A DNA stretch of 64,000 nucleotides from Accumulibacter sp. (GTDB lineage Bacteria > Pseudomonadota > Gammaproteobacteria > Burkholderiales > Rhodocyclaceae). Made by a program: the position numbers and the translations under genes. Below are positions 17,314 through 27,196 of the stretch, piece by piece; position 1 is the stretch's first letter, and each line of letters begins with the position of its first letter. The notes beneath the pieces are model-generated. The model saw only the letters and a program-made list of their open reading frames with translations. It did no database searches and was not told the origin of the DNA. The stretch spans positions 1 to 64,000 of the forward strand of contig NZ_JAPUVR010000086.1 of the NCBI RefSeq assembly GCF_029255125.1, read 5' to 3'.

Positions 17314-18086
17314 ACGACGCGTCGCCGCTCCTCACGCTGCTGATCGTCGACGACGAAGCGCCTGCCCGCCTGCGTCTACGCGAGCTGCTCGCCGATCTGG
17401 CCGGCGAGTTGCCCAACCAGGTGCTCGCCGAGGCGGCCGACGGCCTGGCCGCGCTCGCCGCGCTCAGCCAGCAGCGGGTCGATGTGGCGCTGCTCGACAT
17501 TCGCATGCCGACGATGGACGGGATCGAGTTTGCCCGCCATTCGTCGCAACTCGCCGATCCACCGGCGATCATCTTCGTCACTGCTTTCGACGCCTATGCA
17601 ATTCAGGCCTTCGAACTCAACGCGATCGATTACCTGCTCAAGCCGGTGCGTGCGCCGCGCCTGCTCGCTGCCCTGCGCAAGGTGGGTGGCCGCCGTCCGC
17701 CGGCTCCAGACGTGCTCGCCAGCCTGTCGCTGGGCGCGCGCCGCCACCTTGCCTGCCATGAACGCGGGCGCCTGCTGCTGATCCCGTTGGGCGATATCAT
17801 CTACTTCCGGGCTGACCTGAAATACGTTGCAGCGTGCACGCGCGAGCGCGAGTACCTGCTCGACGAGTCGCTCAATCATCTCGAGGACGAGTTTCGCGAG
17901 CGCTTCATTCGCCTGCACCGTAGTGTGCTGGCGGCAAAGGAGGCGATCTGCGGTTTTCAGCGCAACGCCCTGGACGATAGCGATGCACAGTGGCAGGCGA
18001 TCCTGCGCGATATTCCGGAGCGGCTGCCAATCAGCCGCCGGCAGTGGCCGGTGGTCAGGTCGCTGCTGCGCGCAGCGCGCGCGTGA
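17310..18086 (+). CDS. algR: LytTR-family response regulator
   Basis: A 258-residue regulator. Residues ~7-120 are a receiver with IVDDEAPARLRL, the phospho-acceptor in LLDIRMPTMDG, and the Lys of LLKPV. Residues ~150-250 are a LytTR DNA-binding domain (IPLGDIIYFRADLKYVAACT...LHRSVLAAKEAICGF). The start at 17310 (MNDASPLL) gives the ATGA overlap with algZ, so translation is coupled. Gene order argH, algZ, algR, hemC, hemD is the conserved gammaproteobacterial/betaproteobacterial one, here interrupted by a cytochrome gene. Confidence 0.9.
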   Translation: MNDASPLLTLLIVDDEAPARLRLRELLADLAGELPNQVLAEAADGLAALAALSQQRVDVALLDIRMPTMDGIEFARHSSQLADPPAIIFVTAFDAYAIQAFELNAIDYLLKPVRAPRLLAALRKVGGRRPPAPDVLASLSLGARRHLACHERGRLLLIPLGDIIYFRADLKYVAACTREREYLLDESLNHLEDEFRERFIRLHRSVLAAKEAICGFQRNALDDSDAQWQAILRDIPERLPISRRQWPVVRSLLRAARA

Positions 18087-18179
18087 CCGCCGCTGGTGCA
18101 GCTCCTCGGCGCCTTGATTCTCATCAAGGCAAGGCGCGGCGGCTTGCCTAAAATGGGCCGTTTTTTGGACCCGGTCTTC

Positions 18180-18854
18180 ATGCGCCCGACTCTTCGTTTT
18201 TCTGGCGCGCTGTTCGCCGTCGCGCTTGCCTCGCCGGTTGTGGCGCTCGACCTTGAACGCGCGAAGGACATCTACGGCCCGTGTGCCGCCTGCCATGGCG
18301 AATTCGGCGCGGGCGGCAAAAAGGGCGAGTATCCGCGTGTCGCCGGGCAGTTGCCGAAATACCTCGAACAGCAACTGAAGGCGTTTCAGAAACAGCAGCG
18401 GGTCAACCTGCCGATGTACCCTTACGCCAACGAGCGCGAGCTGCCCGACGACGACATGAAGCTGGTTGCTGCCTATCTGGCGCAGATCGAGCTTCCCACC
18501 CGACCGCCCGAGTTCAAGGCCGGCGACGACGCGCTGACGCGTCTGCTGGCGATGGAAAAGGTGATGATCATCGCGCGTGCCGAAGGCGACATCGAGAACG
18601 GCCGCGTCGTCTACCAGAAGCACTGCGCCGCCTGCCACGGGCGGAACGGGCGGGGGCGGGGAATGTTTCCGATGCTCGTCGGGCAATACACGAACTACCT
18701 GAAGAAGCAGATCGACGCCTACCTGAAGGCTGATCGGCCGCACGACGAGGAGGGCGCACGCGAAGGGGTGCTGTACACGCTATCGGCGAAGGACATCCAG
18801 GACGTGCTCGCTTATCTGACCGCGATCCAGGAAGTTCACGAAGCCGATCGCTGA
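18180..18854 (+). CDS. Diheme cytochrome c (c4-like)
   Basis: A 224-residue periplasmic protein with a signal peptide (LRFSGALFAVALASPVVA) and two CAACH haem-binding motifs at Cys35/Cys38/His39 and Cys149/Cys152/His153. Each lobe has a later Met that can be the second axial ligand (NLPMYPYA; MFPMLVG). The lobes are like cytochrome c4 or the c553 dimer-type electron carriers. It lies between algR and hemC on the same strand; 113 bases separate it from hemC. The start at 18180 is chosen over the upstream ATG at 18153 to give a normal signal peptide. Confidence 0.88.
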   Translation: MRPTLRFSGALFAVALASPVVALDLERAKDIYGPCAACHGEFGAGGKKGEYPRVAGQLPKYLEQQLKAFQKQQRVNLPMYPYANERELPDDDMKLVAAYLAQIELPTRPPEFKAGDDALTRLLAMEKVMIIARAEGDIENGRVVYQKHCAACHGRNGRGRGMFPMLVGQYTNYLKKQIDAYLKADRPHDEEGAREGVLYTLSAKDIQDVLAYLTAIQEVHEADR

Positions 18855-18967
18855 GCGCGCGCCGGCGGGCAGGGCAGGTCGCCTGACCCGGGCATGTTAG
18901 AATCGCGCCTTCGCTCGCGCCAGCGTCGGCGCTGCGCGCCTGATGGCGTTTCGAATGGAATCGTCCC

Positions 18968-19915
18968 GTGCCCTCTGAACCGTCCACCGCTGCCCGTCTG
19001 GTCATCGCTTCGCGCGAGTCACGCCTTGCCCTGTGGCAGGCCGAACACGTCCGACAGCGGCTGCGCGAGGCGCACCCGCAACTGACCATCGACATCCTCG
19101 GCATGACGACGCGGGGCGACCGGATTCTCGACCGTCCGCTCGCTGCGATCGGTGGCAAGGGCCTGTTCATCAAGGAACTCGAGCTGGCGATGGTGGAAGG
19201 CTCGGCCGACCTGGCGGTCCATTCGATGAAGGACATGCCGATGGAGATGCCCGAGGGCTTTCTCCTGGCGGCGATCTCGCCGCGCGAAAACCCGTGCGAC
19301 GCCTTCGTGGCCAATCGCTTCGCGACGCTCGACGAACTTCCGACGGGGGCCGTCGTTGGCACCTCCAGCCTGCGCCGCGAGGCGGTCCTGCGCGCGAACC
19401 ATCCGCGACTCGTGGTCAGAAGCCTGCGCGGCAATCTCGATACCCGTCTGCGTAAACTGGACGCCGGTGAGTACGACGCGATCATTCTCGCCGCCGCCGG
19501 TTTGCTGCGCCTCGGTCTGGCGCATCGGATCAAGTCGCTGCTCACGCCCGAACAGTCGTTGCCGGCGCCCGGGCAGGGTGTCCTCGGGATCGAGGTGCGC
19601 GCCGCGCGTGGCGATGTCTGCGCGCTGGTCGCCGCGCTCGACGACGCCGACAGCGCACGTTGCGTGCGTGCCGAGCGGGCTTTTTCGCGCGCGCTTGGCG
19701 GCAGTTGTCAGGTTCCGCTGGCGGCGCACGCGGTGCTCGAGCAGGGAATGCTCTGGCTGCGCGGTTTTGTCGCGCTGCCCGACGGCAGCCGGATGATCCG
19801 CGGCGAACTGCGCGGCGAGGCGGATGCGGGCGAAGCGATCGGCCAGGAACTGGCGCAGATGCTGCGCGAGCGCGGCGCCGACAAGATACTCGCGGCGCTC
19901 GCCGGCAGTCGATGA
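18968..19915 (+). CDS. hemC: Hydroxymethylbilane synthase (porphobilinogen deaminase)
   Basis: A 315-residue enzyme joining four porphobilinogens into hydroxymethylbilane. The dipyrromethane-cofactor Cys247 is in [14 protein letters not shown]-terminal [12 protein letters not shown] and the HSMKDMP segment are typical. The start is the GTG at 18968. A TTAGAAT -10-like element lies about 70 bases upstream without a matching -35. hemD follows with an ATGA overlap, then hemX and hemY, each overlapping, so the four are one operon. Confidence 0.96.
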   Translation: MPSEPSTAARLVIASRESRLALWQAEHVRQRLREAHPQLTIDILGMTTRGDRILDRPLAAIGGKGLFIKELELAMVEGSADLAVHSMKDMPMEMPEGFLLAAISPRENPCDAFVANRFATLDELPTGAVVGTSSLRREAVLRANHPRLVVRSLRGNLDTRLRKLDAGEYDAIILAAAGLLRLGLAHRIKSLLTPEQSLPAPGQGVLGIEVRAARGDVCALVAALDDADSARCVRAERAFSRALGGSCQVPLAAHAVLEQGMLWLRGFVALPDGSRMIRGELRGEADAGEAIGQELAQMLRERGADKILAALAGSR

Positions 19916-20688
19916 GCAGCGCCTTGGCTGGCCGGCGCATCGTCGTCACGCGGCCGCGCGCGCAGGCGGCGCGCCTGGCCAGTCTGATCGCCGAACGCGG
20001 TGCTTCCCCCTTGCTTTTTCCGCTGCTGGAAATCGCGCCCGACGAAGACCCGGCGCCACTGCAGGCGGCCATTGCGCGCCTCGACGAATACTCGCTGGCG
20101 ATTTTCATCAGCCCGAATGCGGTCGACTACAGCCTGCCGCACATTCTTGCTCGACGGGCTTGGCCCGGCGCTCTGTCGGCGGCGGCAATCGGCCCGAGCA
20201 CCGTCGAGCGCCTGCACGCGTATGGCGTCAGGCAGACGCTGCTACCCGTCGACCGCTTCGATTCGGAGGCGCTGCTCGAACTGCCCGAGCTTCAGGCGGA
20301 GCAGGTGGCGGGCCGGCGCATCGTCCTCTGGCGTGGCAACGGTGGGCGCGAACTGCTCGCGGCGACGCTGCGCACGCGCGGCGCCGAGCTGGACGCAGTT
20401 GCCTGCTATCGCCGTTCGGCGCCGGCCGATGTGGCAGCCTGGCACGCGCTGCACGCGGGCGGCACGATCGACGCGTGGACGATTTCGTCCAGCGAGGGCC
20501 TGCGCAATCTCTACGAACTGCTCGACGATGCGCAGCGTGAGCGCCTGTGCAGCACACCGGTGTTCGTTCCGCACGCGCGGATTGCCGAGGTGGCGCGCCA
20601 GCTCGGCTTGCGCGAGGTCGTTCTCGGCGCTGCGGCAGACAGCGGAATCGTCGCTGCTCTGGGTGCCTACGACTGGCCAGCGCGATGA
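19912..20688 (+). CDS. hemD: Uroporphyrinogen-III synthase
   Basis: A 258-residue protein that closes hydroxymethylbilane to uroporphyrinogen III while inverting ring D. It shows the usual weakly conserved two-lobe pattern: [19 protein letters not shown] at the start, [18 protein letters not shown], and the late [11 protein letters not shown]. It starts inside the hemC stop (ATGA) and ends inside the hemX start, so it is translationally coupled on both sides. Confidence 0.93.
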   Translation: MSSALAGRRIVVTRPRAQAARLASLIAERGASPLLFPLLEIAPDEDPAPLQAAIARLDEYSLAIFISPNAVDYSLPHILARRAWPGALSAAAIGPSTVERLHAYGVRQTLLPVDRFDSEALLELPELQAEQVAGRRIVLWRGNGGRELLAATLRTRGAELDAVACYRRSAPADVAAWHALHAGGTIDAWTISSSEGLRNLYELLDDAQRERLCSTPVFVPHARIAEVARQLGLREVVLGAAADSGIVAALGAYDWPAR

Positions 20689-21821
20689 ACGACGGCGAGC
20701 GCGAGACGCCGCGCGCCGCTCCGGTCGAGGCGGCTCCGGCGGCGCCGCCAGCGGCTCCCTCGGGACCGGCAGCGCCGCTGCCAGTAGCGCCGGTGGTTGC
20801 CCCGACAGCCAGTTGGCGGGCTGACCCCTGGCTGCTGATCGCTGTTTTCGCGCTCGGCCTGGCCGCCTGGCAGTGGTTTGAAACGCGTCTGAAGCTGAGC
20901 GACACGCAACAGGAACTGGCCCGCCGCCTGGCCGAGAGCGAAGCGCTGGGCGCCGAGAGCCGCGCCTTGGCGAAACAGGCGCAGGAACAGCTTGCCGGCG
21001 TGCTCGGCCGGCTGGGGGCGCTGGAAGGCCGCATCGCCGATTCGCAGAGTCAGCAGGCATTGCTGGAGAGCCTCTATCAGGATCTCGCGCGCAGCCGCGA
21101 GGAATGGGTGCTGGCCGAGGTCGAACAGGGCGTCACGCTGGCCGCGCAGCAGTTGCAGCTTGCCGGCAACGTGCAGGGCGCGGTGCTCGCGCTGCAAACG
21201 GCCGACGCCCGGCTGGCAGCGAGTAGCCGACCGCAGTTCATCGCTTTGCGCAAGGTCTTTACGCGCGATCTCGAGCGTCTGCGCGCCTTGCCGCAGGTCG
21301 ATGTGGCAGGGATGAACCTGCGCCTGGAGAACGTGATCAACGCGATCGATGGCTTGCCCTTGGCGGTCGATGGGCGCCCGCGTGTAAAGGAAGAGCCGGT
21401 CACCCCCGCGGCCGAGTCAACCGACGAGCCTGCTTCTGCGGTCAGCCTCGCCTTCTGGCGCCGCTTGGCGGGCGAGTTCTGGAGCGAGCTCAGGAGCCTG
21501 GTGCGCATTCAGCGTTTCGATCGCGCCGAACCGGCTTTGCTGGCGCCAGGGCAGGATTTCTTTCTGCGCGAGAACCTCAAGCTGCGCCTGCTGAATGCAC
21601 GCCTCGCCTTGCTTGCGCGCGACCAGTGGACCTTCCGCAACGAGTTGAGACATGCCCAGGCCTGGCTGGAACGCTATTTCGACCCGCATAGCGCGGCGCT
21701 GCCGACGGCGCAAGCGGCGATCAGGCAACTCGCCTCGACCGAGATCAGCATCGAGTTGCCAACGCTCGGTGAAAGCCTGGCCGCGATCAAGACCTTCCGG
21801 CTGGGCAAGGAACGCCGTTGA
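20685..21821 (+). CDS. hemX: HemX-like membrane protein
   Basis: A 378-residue protein named for its place after hemD. The first ~42 residues are Ala/Pro-rich and disordered, residues ~49-65 are one membrane span (WLLIAVFALGLAAWQWF), and the rest is helical and coiled (RLAESEALGAESRALAKQ), followed by the DUF513-type domain (LRLLNARLALLARDQWTFRNEL). In spite of the name, methyltransferase activity has not been supported for this domain. It starts inside the hemD stop codon. Confidence 0.88.
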   Translation: MNDGERETPRAAPVEAAPAAPPAAPSGPAAPLPVAPVVAPTASWRADPWLLIAVFALGLAAWQWFETRLKLSDTQQELARRLAESEALGAESRALAKQAQEQLAGVLGRLGALEGRIADSQSQQALLESLYQDLARSREEWVLAEVEQGVTLAAQQLQLAGNVQGAVLALQTADARLAASSRPQFIALRKVFTRDLERLRALPQVDVAGMNLRLENVINAIDGLPLAVDGRPRVKEEPVTPAAESTDEPASAVSLAFWRRLAGEFWSELRSLVRIQRFDRAEPALLAPGQDFFLRENLKLRLLNARLALLARDQWTFRNELRHAQAWLERYFDPHSAALPTAQAAIRQLASTEISIELPTLGESLAAIKTFRLGKERR

Positions 21822-22984
21822 GACGCCTGTTCCGGCTGCTTGCCCTGTTTGCGCTGGCAGTCGGTATTGCTGTTGCGGTGCGCTTCAACGAAAGCTATCT
21901 GCTGCTCGTCGTGCCACCTTACCGGGTGGAGGTATCGCTTGCCCTGGCGCTCTTTGTTCTCGTCCTTGCCTTTCTGCTTTTCTACGGCGTCGTGCGCGGC
22001 ATTGGTCTGGCGCTCGCCTTGCCCGCGCGGGTCGGCGGCTTTCGCCGGCGCCGGCAGCGCGAGAAAGCTGCCGAAAGCCTGCGCGAAAGCTGGCGATTGC
22101 TTTTCGAGGGTCGTTATTCGCAGGCCATGCGCCTGGCCGGCGAGGCCCGCGCGGCGGGGGAGTCGCCCGGGCTGGCGGCGCTGCTCGCGGCGCGCGCGGC
22201 GCAGCATCTGCGCGAGGTTGGCAAGGCGCAGTACTGGCTGGAGCAGGTTGATCGTGACGATCGGCGGATGACGCCGGCGCGCCTGATGGTCGAGGCCGAG
22301 ATCCATCTCGAGTCGCGCTGCTTTACCGAAGCAGCCGAGACCCTGCAGCGGTTGCAGGAGATTTCCGGCCGGCACATTGCCGCGCTGCGTCTGGAACTGC
22401 GCGCGAACGAAGGCTGCGGCAACTGGTCGGAGGTCATCCGTCTGACGCGCCTGCTCGAGAAGCGCGCCGCGCTGGCACCCGAGATCGGCGAGCAGATCAA
22501 GCTGCGCGCGTACCGCGAACTGATTCGCCAGCGCAGCGACCTCGGCCAACTGCTCAAGATGTTGCGCCGCTTGCCGGAGGCCGAGGGCAGCGGGCGTCTG
22601 GCCAGCCTCTTTGCCGAAGCGCTGCTCGCCGACGGTGCGCACGACGAGGCGCAGAGCCTGATCGAAGGGCGGCTCGCTGTCGAGTGGGAGAGCGCACTGG
22701 TCAGGCTTTACGGCCAGTTGTCGCCGAGCGATCCGACCGCCTGCATCGCGCGTGCCGAAAGCTGGCTGCCCGAGCATCCGGACGACGCTGAACTGCTGCG
22801 CAGCCTGGGTCGTCTCTGTCTGCAGCAGCGCCTGTGGGGGAAGGCGCAGAGCTACCTGGAGGCCTCGCTGGCTTTGGCCGATCGGCGCGAAGTCCGCCTC
22901 GAGCTGGCGCGCCTGTTCGAGCAGACCGAGCGCGCGCCGCTGGCGCTACCTCATTACCGGGCGGCGGCCGAGCAAGCAAGCTGA
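21818..22984 (+). CDS. hemY: HemY-type TPR membrane protein
   Basis: A 388-residue protein with two membrane spans near residues 3-20 and 40-65, then a cytoplasmic or periplasmic TPR-rich region (WRLLFEGRYSQAMRLAGEA, LLRSLGRLCLQQRLWGKAQSYLEASLAL). It is the proteobacterial HemY, not the Bacillus protoporphyrinogen oxidase. The start is TTG at 21818, overlapping the hemX stop as TTGA; no better start exists nearby. It ends the four-gene operon 16 bases from the convergent hemF. Confidence 0.88.
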   Translation: MRRLFRLLALFALAVGIAVAVRFNESYLLLVVPPYRVEVSLALALFVLVLAFLLFYGVVRGIGLALALPARVGGFRRRRQREKAAESLRESWRLLFEGRYSQAMRLAGEARAAGESPGLAALLAARAAQHLREVGKAQYWLEQVDRDDRRMTPARLMVEAEIHLESRCFTEAAETLQRLQEISGRHIAALRLELRANEGCGNWSEVIRLTRLLEKRAALAPEIGEQIKLRAYRELIRQRSDLGQLLKMLRRLPEAEGSGRLASLFAEALLADGAHDEAQSLIEGRLAVEWESALVRLYGQLSPSDPTACIARAESWLPEHPDDAELLRSLGRLCLQQRLWGKAQSYLEASLALADRREVRLELARLFEQTERAPLALPHYRAAAEQAS

Positions 22985-23000
22985 AGCGCGTCCGGCGCGG

Positions 23001-23918
23001 CTAGACCCAATTGCGCGGGGTCAGCACCTCGGCGAGTTGCGCCTCGGGCGAACCCGGTTGCGGGTGCCAGTCGTAGCGCCACTTGACGACCGGCGGGAGC
23101 GACATCAGGATCGATTCGGTGCGCCCGCCCGACTGCAGCCCGAACAGGGTGCCACGGTCGCAGACCAGATTGAACTCGACGTAGCGGCCGCGCCGGTACG
23201 CCTGGAAGTCGCGCTCGCGTTCGCCAAACGGGGTCTCCCGGCGACGTTCGACGATCGGCAGATAGGCGTCGGCGAAGGCGTTACCGACCGCGCGGGTGAG
23301 CGCGAAACAGCGCTCGAATCCGCCCTCGCTCAGGTCGTCGAAAAAGATGCCGCCGACGCCGCGCGCTTCCGCGCGGTGCTTGAGGAAGAAATACTCGTCG
23401 CAGGATTGCTTGAAGCGCGGGTAGAGTTCGCCGCCAAAGGCTTCGAGCGCGTCGCGGCAGACGCCATGAAAGTGGCGGATGTCTTCGACGAAGGGGTAAT
23501 ACGGCGTCAGATCCATGCCGCCACCGAACCACCAGGCAGGCGCTTCGCCATCGCTCGTGGCGAGCAGCGCGCGCACGTTCATGTGCGCCGTCGGGCAGTA
23601 GGGATTGGCCGGGTGAAAGACCGCTGAAACGCCCATGGCTTCGAAGGCGCGGCCGGCCAGCTCGGGGCGTCGGGCGCTCGCTGAGGGGGGTAGCGCATCA
23701 CCACGCACATGCGAGAAGGCGACGCCGGCACGCTCGAAAACGGCACCGCCCTCGACGATGCACGTGCGCCCGTCGCCGCTCAGCGTCTGCGTCGCCGGTT
23801 TTTGCCAGGGATCGCTGCGAAAGCGCGCGCCGTCGTCGTCAGCCAAGGCTTCAGCGGCCGCGACCAGGCGCGTTTGCAGATCGGTGAAAAAGCCGCGTAG
23901 CGCGAGCGGATCGATCAT
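23001..23918 (-). CDS. hemF: Oxygen-dependent coproporphyrinogen-III oxidase
   Basis: A 305-residue enzyme converting coproporphyrinogen III to protoporphyrinogen IX with O2. Conserved segments include [37 protein letters not shown] and the C-terminal [12 protein letters not shown]. Length matches E. coli HemF (299). It lies 40 bases downstream of purD on the same strand and converges on hemY, so haem genes occur on both strands here. Being the aerobic enzyme, it points to an organism with oxic growth phases. Confidence 0.97.
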   Translation of the reverse strand: MIDPLALRGFFTDLQTRLVAAAEALADDDGARFRSDPWQKPATQTLSGDGRTCIVEGGAVFERAGVAFSHVRGDALPPSASARRPELAGRAFEAMGVSAVFHPANPYCPTAHMNVRALLATSDGEAPAWWFGGGMDLTPYYPFVEDIRHFHGVCRDALEAFGGELYPRFKQSCDEYFFLKHRAEARGVGGIFFDDLSEGGFERCFALTRAVGNAFADAYLPIVERRRETPFGERERDFQAYRRGRYVEFNLVCDRGTLFGLQSGGRTESILMSLPPVVKWRYDWHPQPGSPEAQLAEVLTPRNWV

Positions 23919-23958
23919 CGCGCCGTTCCGTCCGCGCGTCGGCGCGCTGGTCGCCGGT

Positions 23959-25236
23959 TCACCGGCCGAGCGCGCGATGGCCGATGTCGCGGCGATATTG
24001 CATGCCGGCGAAACGGATCTCGTCGATCAGGCTGTAGGCGCGCTTCTGCGCCAGCCTGATGTTGTCGCCGAGCGTCGTGACGCAGAGCACGCGACCGCCG
24101 GCGGTGACTATCCGACCCTCGCTTTCGCGCGTTCCCGCGTGGAAGACGTGACTGTCCTCGCTGCTTTTCGGCAAACCGCTGATCTCGTCACCCAGGCGCG
24201 GCGCGTCCGGGTAGTTTGCGGCAGCGAGGACGACGCCGAGCGCGACGCGTCGGTCCCAGTTCGCCTCGATCCGGTCAAGCCGGCCGTTGACCGCGTGTTC
24301 GAGCAGTTCGAGCAGGTCGGATTTCAGGCGCATCATGATCGGCTGCGTTTCCGGGTCGCCCAGGCGGCAGTTGAACTCGACGGTCTTCACTGATCCGTCA
24401 GGCGCGATCATCAGCCCGGCGTAGAGGAAGCCCGTGTAGGGAATTCCTTCGGCGGCCATCCCGCGCACCGTCGGGAGGATGATTTCGCGCATCGTTCTCG
24501 CGTGCACCTCGGGCGTCACGACCGGGGCCGGCGAATAGGCGCCCATGCCGCCGGTGTTCGGACCGCGGTCGCCGTCGCTAATCCGCTTGTGGTCCTGACT
24601 GGAAGCGAGCGCCAGAACATTCTTTCCATCCACCATGACGATGAAACTGGCTTCCTCGCCTTCAAGGTACTCCTCGATCACCACGCGTGCCGGCGCGCCG
24701 GCTTCTGGCGCGTCGAGTGTCGGCGGCAGGATGCGGTCGAGCGCAGCGTGCGCAGTCGCCAGGTCCATGGCGACGACGACGCCTTTGCCGGCGGCCAGTC
24801 CGTCGGCCTTGATCACGATCGGCGCACCGTGTTCGTCCACGTGTGCGTGCGCCGCGGCGCGGTCGGCAAAGGTCGCGAAACGCGCCGTCGGGATCTGGTG
24901 CCTGGCCATGAAGCGCTTGGCAAAGTCCTTCGAACTCTCGAGTTGCGCTGCCTCGCGCGTTGGACCAAAAATGCGCAGACCGCGGGCGCGAAACAGGTTG
25001 ACGATGCCCCCGGCCAGCGGTGCTTCGGGCCCGACGACAGTGAGCTGGACGCGCTTATCTTCGGCAAAGTCGGCGAGCGTCGCGGGATCGCTGAGTGCGA
25101 CGTTTTCCAGTTCGTGCTCGCGCGCCGTGCCGGCGTTGCCGGGGGCGACGAAAACCTTCGGCCGGCTGGGCGACCTTGCCAAGCGCCAGGCGAGCGCGTG
25201 CTCACGGCCGCCGGAGCCGACGATCAATACGTTCAT
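23959..25236 (-). CDS. purD: Phosphoribosylamine-glycine ligase
   Basis: A 425-residue ATP-grasp enzyme of purine synthesis (GAR synthetase). It opens [19 protein letters not shown] and has [32 protein letters not shown], the [13 protein letters not shown] loop and [12 protein letters not shown]. Length matches the family. It follows purH by 96 bases and precedes hemF, in a unit that probably starts at dusB. Confidence 0.97.
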   Translation of the reverse strand: MNVLIVGSGGREHALAWRLARSPSRPKVFVAPGNAGTAREHELENVALSDPATLADFAEDKRVQLTVVGPEAPLAGGIVNLFRARGLRIFGPTREAAQLESSKDFAKRFMARHQIPTARFATFADRAAAHAHVDEHGAPIVIKADGLAAGKGVVVAMDLATAHAALDRILPPTLDAPEAGAPARVVIEEYLEGEEASFIVMVDGKNVLALASSQDHKRISDGDRGPNTGGMGAYSPAPVVTPEVHARTMREIILPTVRGMAAEGIPYTGFLYAGLMIAPDGSVKTVEFNCRLGDPETQPIMMRLKSDLLELLEHAVNGRLDRIEANWDRRVALGVVLAAANYPDAPRLGDEISGLPKSSEDSHVFHAGTRESEGRIVTAGGRVLCVTTLGDNIRLAQKRAYSLIDEIRFAGMQYRRDIGHRALGR

Positions 25237-25332
25237 TGCTCTCCTTTCACGGCGCTTGGCCGTTGGCCAGCGCTGGTCGGCGTGCTGCCCACCGGCAGCC
25301 GGATGAGTTCGCGCACGGTGCCGGCAAGAGAC

Positions 25333-26898
25333 TCAGTGCCGGAAGTGGCGGGTGCCGGTGAACACCATCGTCAGGCCGTGTTCGTTGGCCGCCGCGATCA
25401 CTTCCTCATCGCGCAGCGAACCGCCGGGCTGGATGACCGCTGTCGCTCCCGCCTCGGCAAGAACGTCGATCCCGTCACGGAACGGGAAGAAGGCATCCGA
25501 GGCGACGCACGATCCGCGCACCTCGAGTCCGGCGCTCGCCGCCTTGCTGGCCGCGATGCGCGTCGAATCGACGCGGCTCATCTGACCAGCGCCGACGCCC
25601 AGCGTCATGCCGCGGGCGCAGAAGACGATGGCGTTCGATTTGACGAACTTGGCCACCCGATAGGCGAAAAGCAGGTCGGCGATCTGCTCGGCCGTGGGCG
25701 CCAATTGGGTGACCACCCGCAGGTTGGCGGCCTGCACATTGAAGCGGTCGGGCGTCTGTACGAGCAGTCCGCCGCCGACACGTTTCATTTCGCAAGCGTG
25801 ATGAGCACGTGCCAGCGGCAGTTCGAGAACGCGCAGATTCTGTTTGGCAGCGAGCAGTTCGCGCGCGGCGGGCGTGAAGCCGGGCGCGAGGAGGACTTCG
25901 ACGAAATGCTTGCGCGCGTTCATGGCCGCGACGACGTCGACGTCGACCGTGCCGTTGAAGGCGATGATGCCGCCGAACGCCGATGTCGAGTCAGTTTGGA
26001 AAGCCTTTTCATAGGCGCTCAGCAGGCGATCATCGATCGCCACGCCGCAGGGATTGGCGTGCTTGACGATGACGCAGGCCGGCGCGTCGAAAGTCTTGAC
26101 GCACTCCCAGGCCGCATCGGCGTCGGCAATGTTGTTGTAGGACAGCTCCTTGCCCTGCAGTTGGCGATAGTCGGCAATCGCGCCCGCGGTGTGCCACTGA
26201 TCACGATAGAAAGATGCTTGCTGGTGTGGGTTCTCCCCGTAGCGTAGCGTCTCGACGCGGTCGAAAGCAAGCTGCAGGTGCTCGGGAAACTGTTGCGGCT
26301 GTCCGCCTTCATCGAGTGCGGTCAGCCAGTTGGCGATCGCCGCATCGTAGCGCGCGGTATGCACAAAAGCCTTCTTGGCCAGCGCAAAGCGGGTTTCCAG
26401 GCTGAGGCTGCCGCCGTTGGCGGCGAGTTCGGCGAGTAGCGCCGGATAGTCGTCGGGGTCGGTGACGACGGCCACGCCGCCGTAGTTCTTGGCCGCCGAG
26501 CGGACCATCGCCGGCCCGCCGATGTCGATGTTCTCGATCGCTTCGTCGAGCGTCACGCCGGGCCGGGCGACCGTCTCGCGGAAGGGGTAGAGGTTGACGC
26601 AGACCAGGTCGATCGTCGGGATGGCGTGCTGCGCGATCGTCTGCACATGCTCGGGTAGATCGCGGCGGGCCAGAATGCCGGCATGAACTTTCGGATGCAG
26701 CGTCTTCACGCGTCCGTCGAGCATTTCCGGGAAACCGGTGTAATCACCCACCTCGGTGACCGGCAAGCCGGCCTCGCGCAGCATCTTGGCCGTGCCGCCG
26801 GTGGACAACAGGGTGACTCCCTGCGCGACGAGACCGAGGGCGAACTCGCGCGCTCCGGTTTTGTTGGAAAGGCTGATCAGGGCTTGGCGGATTTTCAT
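25333..26898 (-). CDS. purH: Bifunctional AICAR transformylase / IMP cyclohydrolase
   Basis: A 521-residue enzyme for the last two purine steps. The N-terminal ~200 residues are the MGS-like IMP cyclohydrolase ([31 protein letters not shown]); the rest is the AICAR formyltransferase with [12 protein letters not shown] and the C-terminal [11 protein letters not shown]...[12 protein letters not shown]. The ATG at 26896-26898 is taken because family similarity begins at once, although the ribosome binding site is weak. It lies 49 bases after fis. Confidence 0.97.
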   Translation of the reverse strand: MKIRQALISLSNKTGAREFALGLVAQGVTLLSTGGTAKMLREAGLPVTEVGDYTGFPEMLDGRVKTLHPKVHAGILARRDLPEHVQTIAQHAIPTIDLVCVNLYPFRETVARPGVTLDEAIENIDIGGPAMVRSAAKNYGGVAVVTDPDDYPALLAELAANGGSLSLETRFALAKKAFVHTARYDAAIANWLTALDEGGQPQQFPEHLQLAFDRVETLRYGENPHQQASFYRDQWHTAGAIADYRQLQGKELSYNNIADADAAWECVKTFDAPACVIVKHANPCGVAIDDRLLSAYEKAFQTDSTSAFGGIIAFNGTVDVDVVAAMNARKHFVEVLLAPGFTPAARELLAAKQNLRVLELPLARAHHACEMKRVGGGLLVQTPDRFNVQAANLRVVTQLAPTAEQIADLLFAYRVAKFVKSNAIVFCARGMTLGVGAGQMSRVDSTRIAASKAASAGLEVRGSCVASDAFFPFRDGIDVLAEAGATAVIQPGGSLRDEEVIAAANEHGLTMVFTGTRHFRH

Positions 26899-26947
26899 GG
26901 TGGGCGGGAAGGAATCGATGAGGGACGAGGAAAGTGTCGGGTGCGCG

Positions 26948-27196
26948 TCAAGCAACGATCTGATGATCGAGCAGCTTCTTGCGCAGCGTATTGCGGTTGA
27001 TGCCGAGAATCTCTGCCGCCAGCGTCTGGTTGCCGCCGGTCATTTCAAGCACGACCTCGAGCATCGGACGCTCGACGCTGCGGATCACCATGGCATAGAC
27101 GGCGGCCGGTTTTTCCCCGTCGAGCTGCTGAAAATAGGTCTGCAAGGCGGCGCGCACGCAGGCGGCGATGTCATTGTCACGAGGCGTCGGGATCAT
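26948..27196 (-). CDS. fis: Nucleoid-associated protein Fis
   Basis: An 82-residue DNA-bending protein. The C-terminal helix-turn-helix [21 protein letters not shown] is nearly canonical; the N-terminal part is shorter than in E. coli Fis (98), as is usual in betaproteobacteria. The start overlaps the dusB stop (ATGA), the widely conserved dusB-fis arrangement. purH follows, a common betaproteobacterial order. Confidence 0.96.
   Translation of the reverse strand: MIPTPRDNDIAACVRAALQTYFQQLDGEKPAAVYAMVIRSVERPMLEVVLEMTGGNQTLAAEILGINRNTLRKKLLDHQIVA

Noticed and set aside
24502-26247. A plus-strand frame of 581 codons opposite purD and purH
   Set aside because: Both opposite genes are textbook enzymes with intact motifs; the long frame is antisense artefact.
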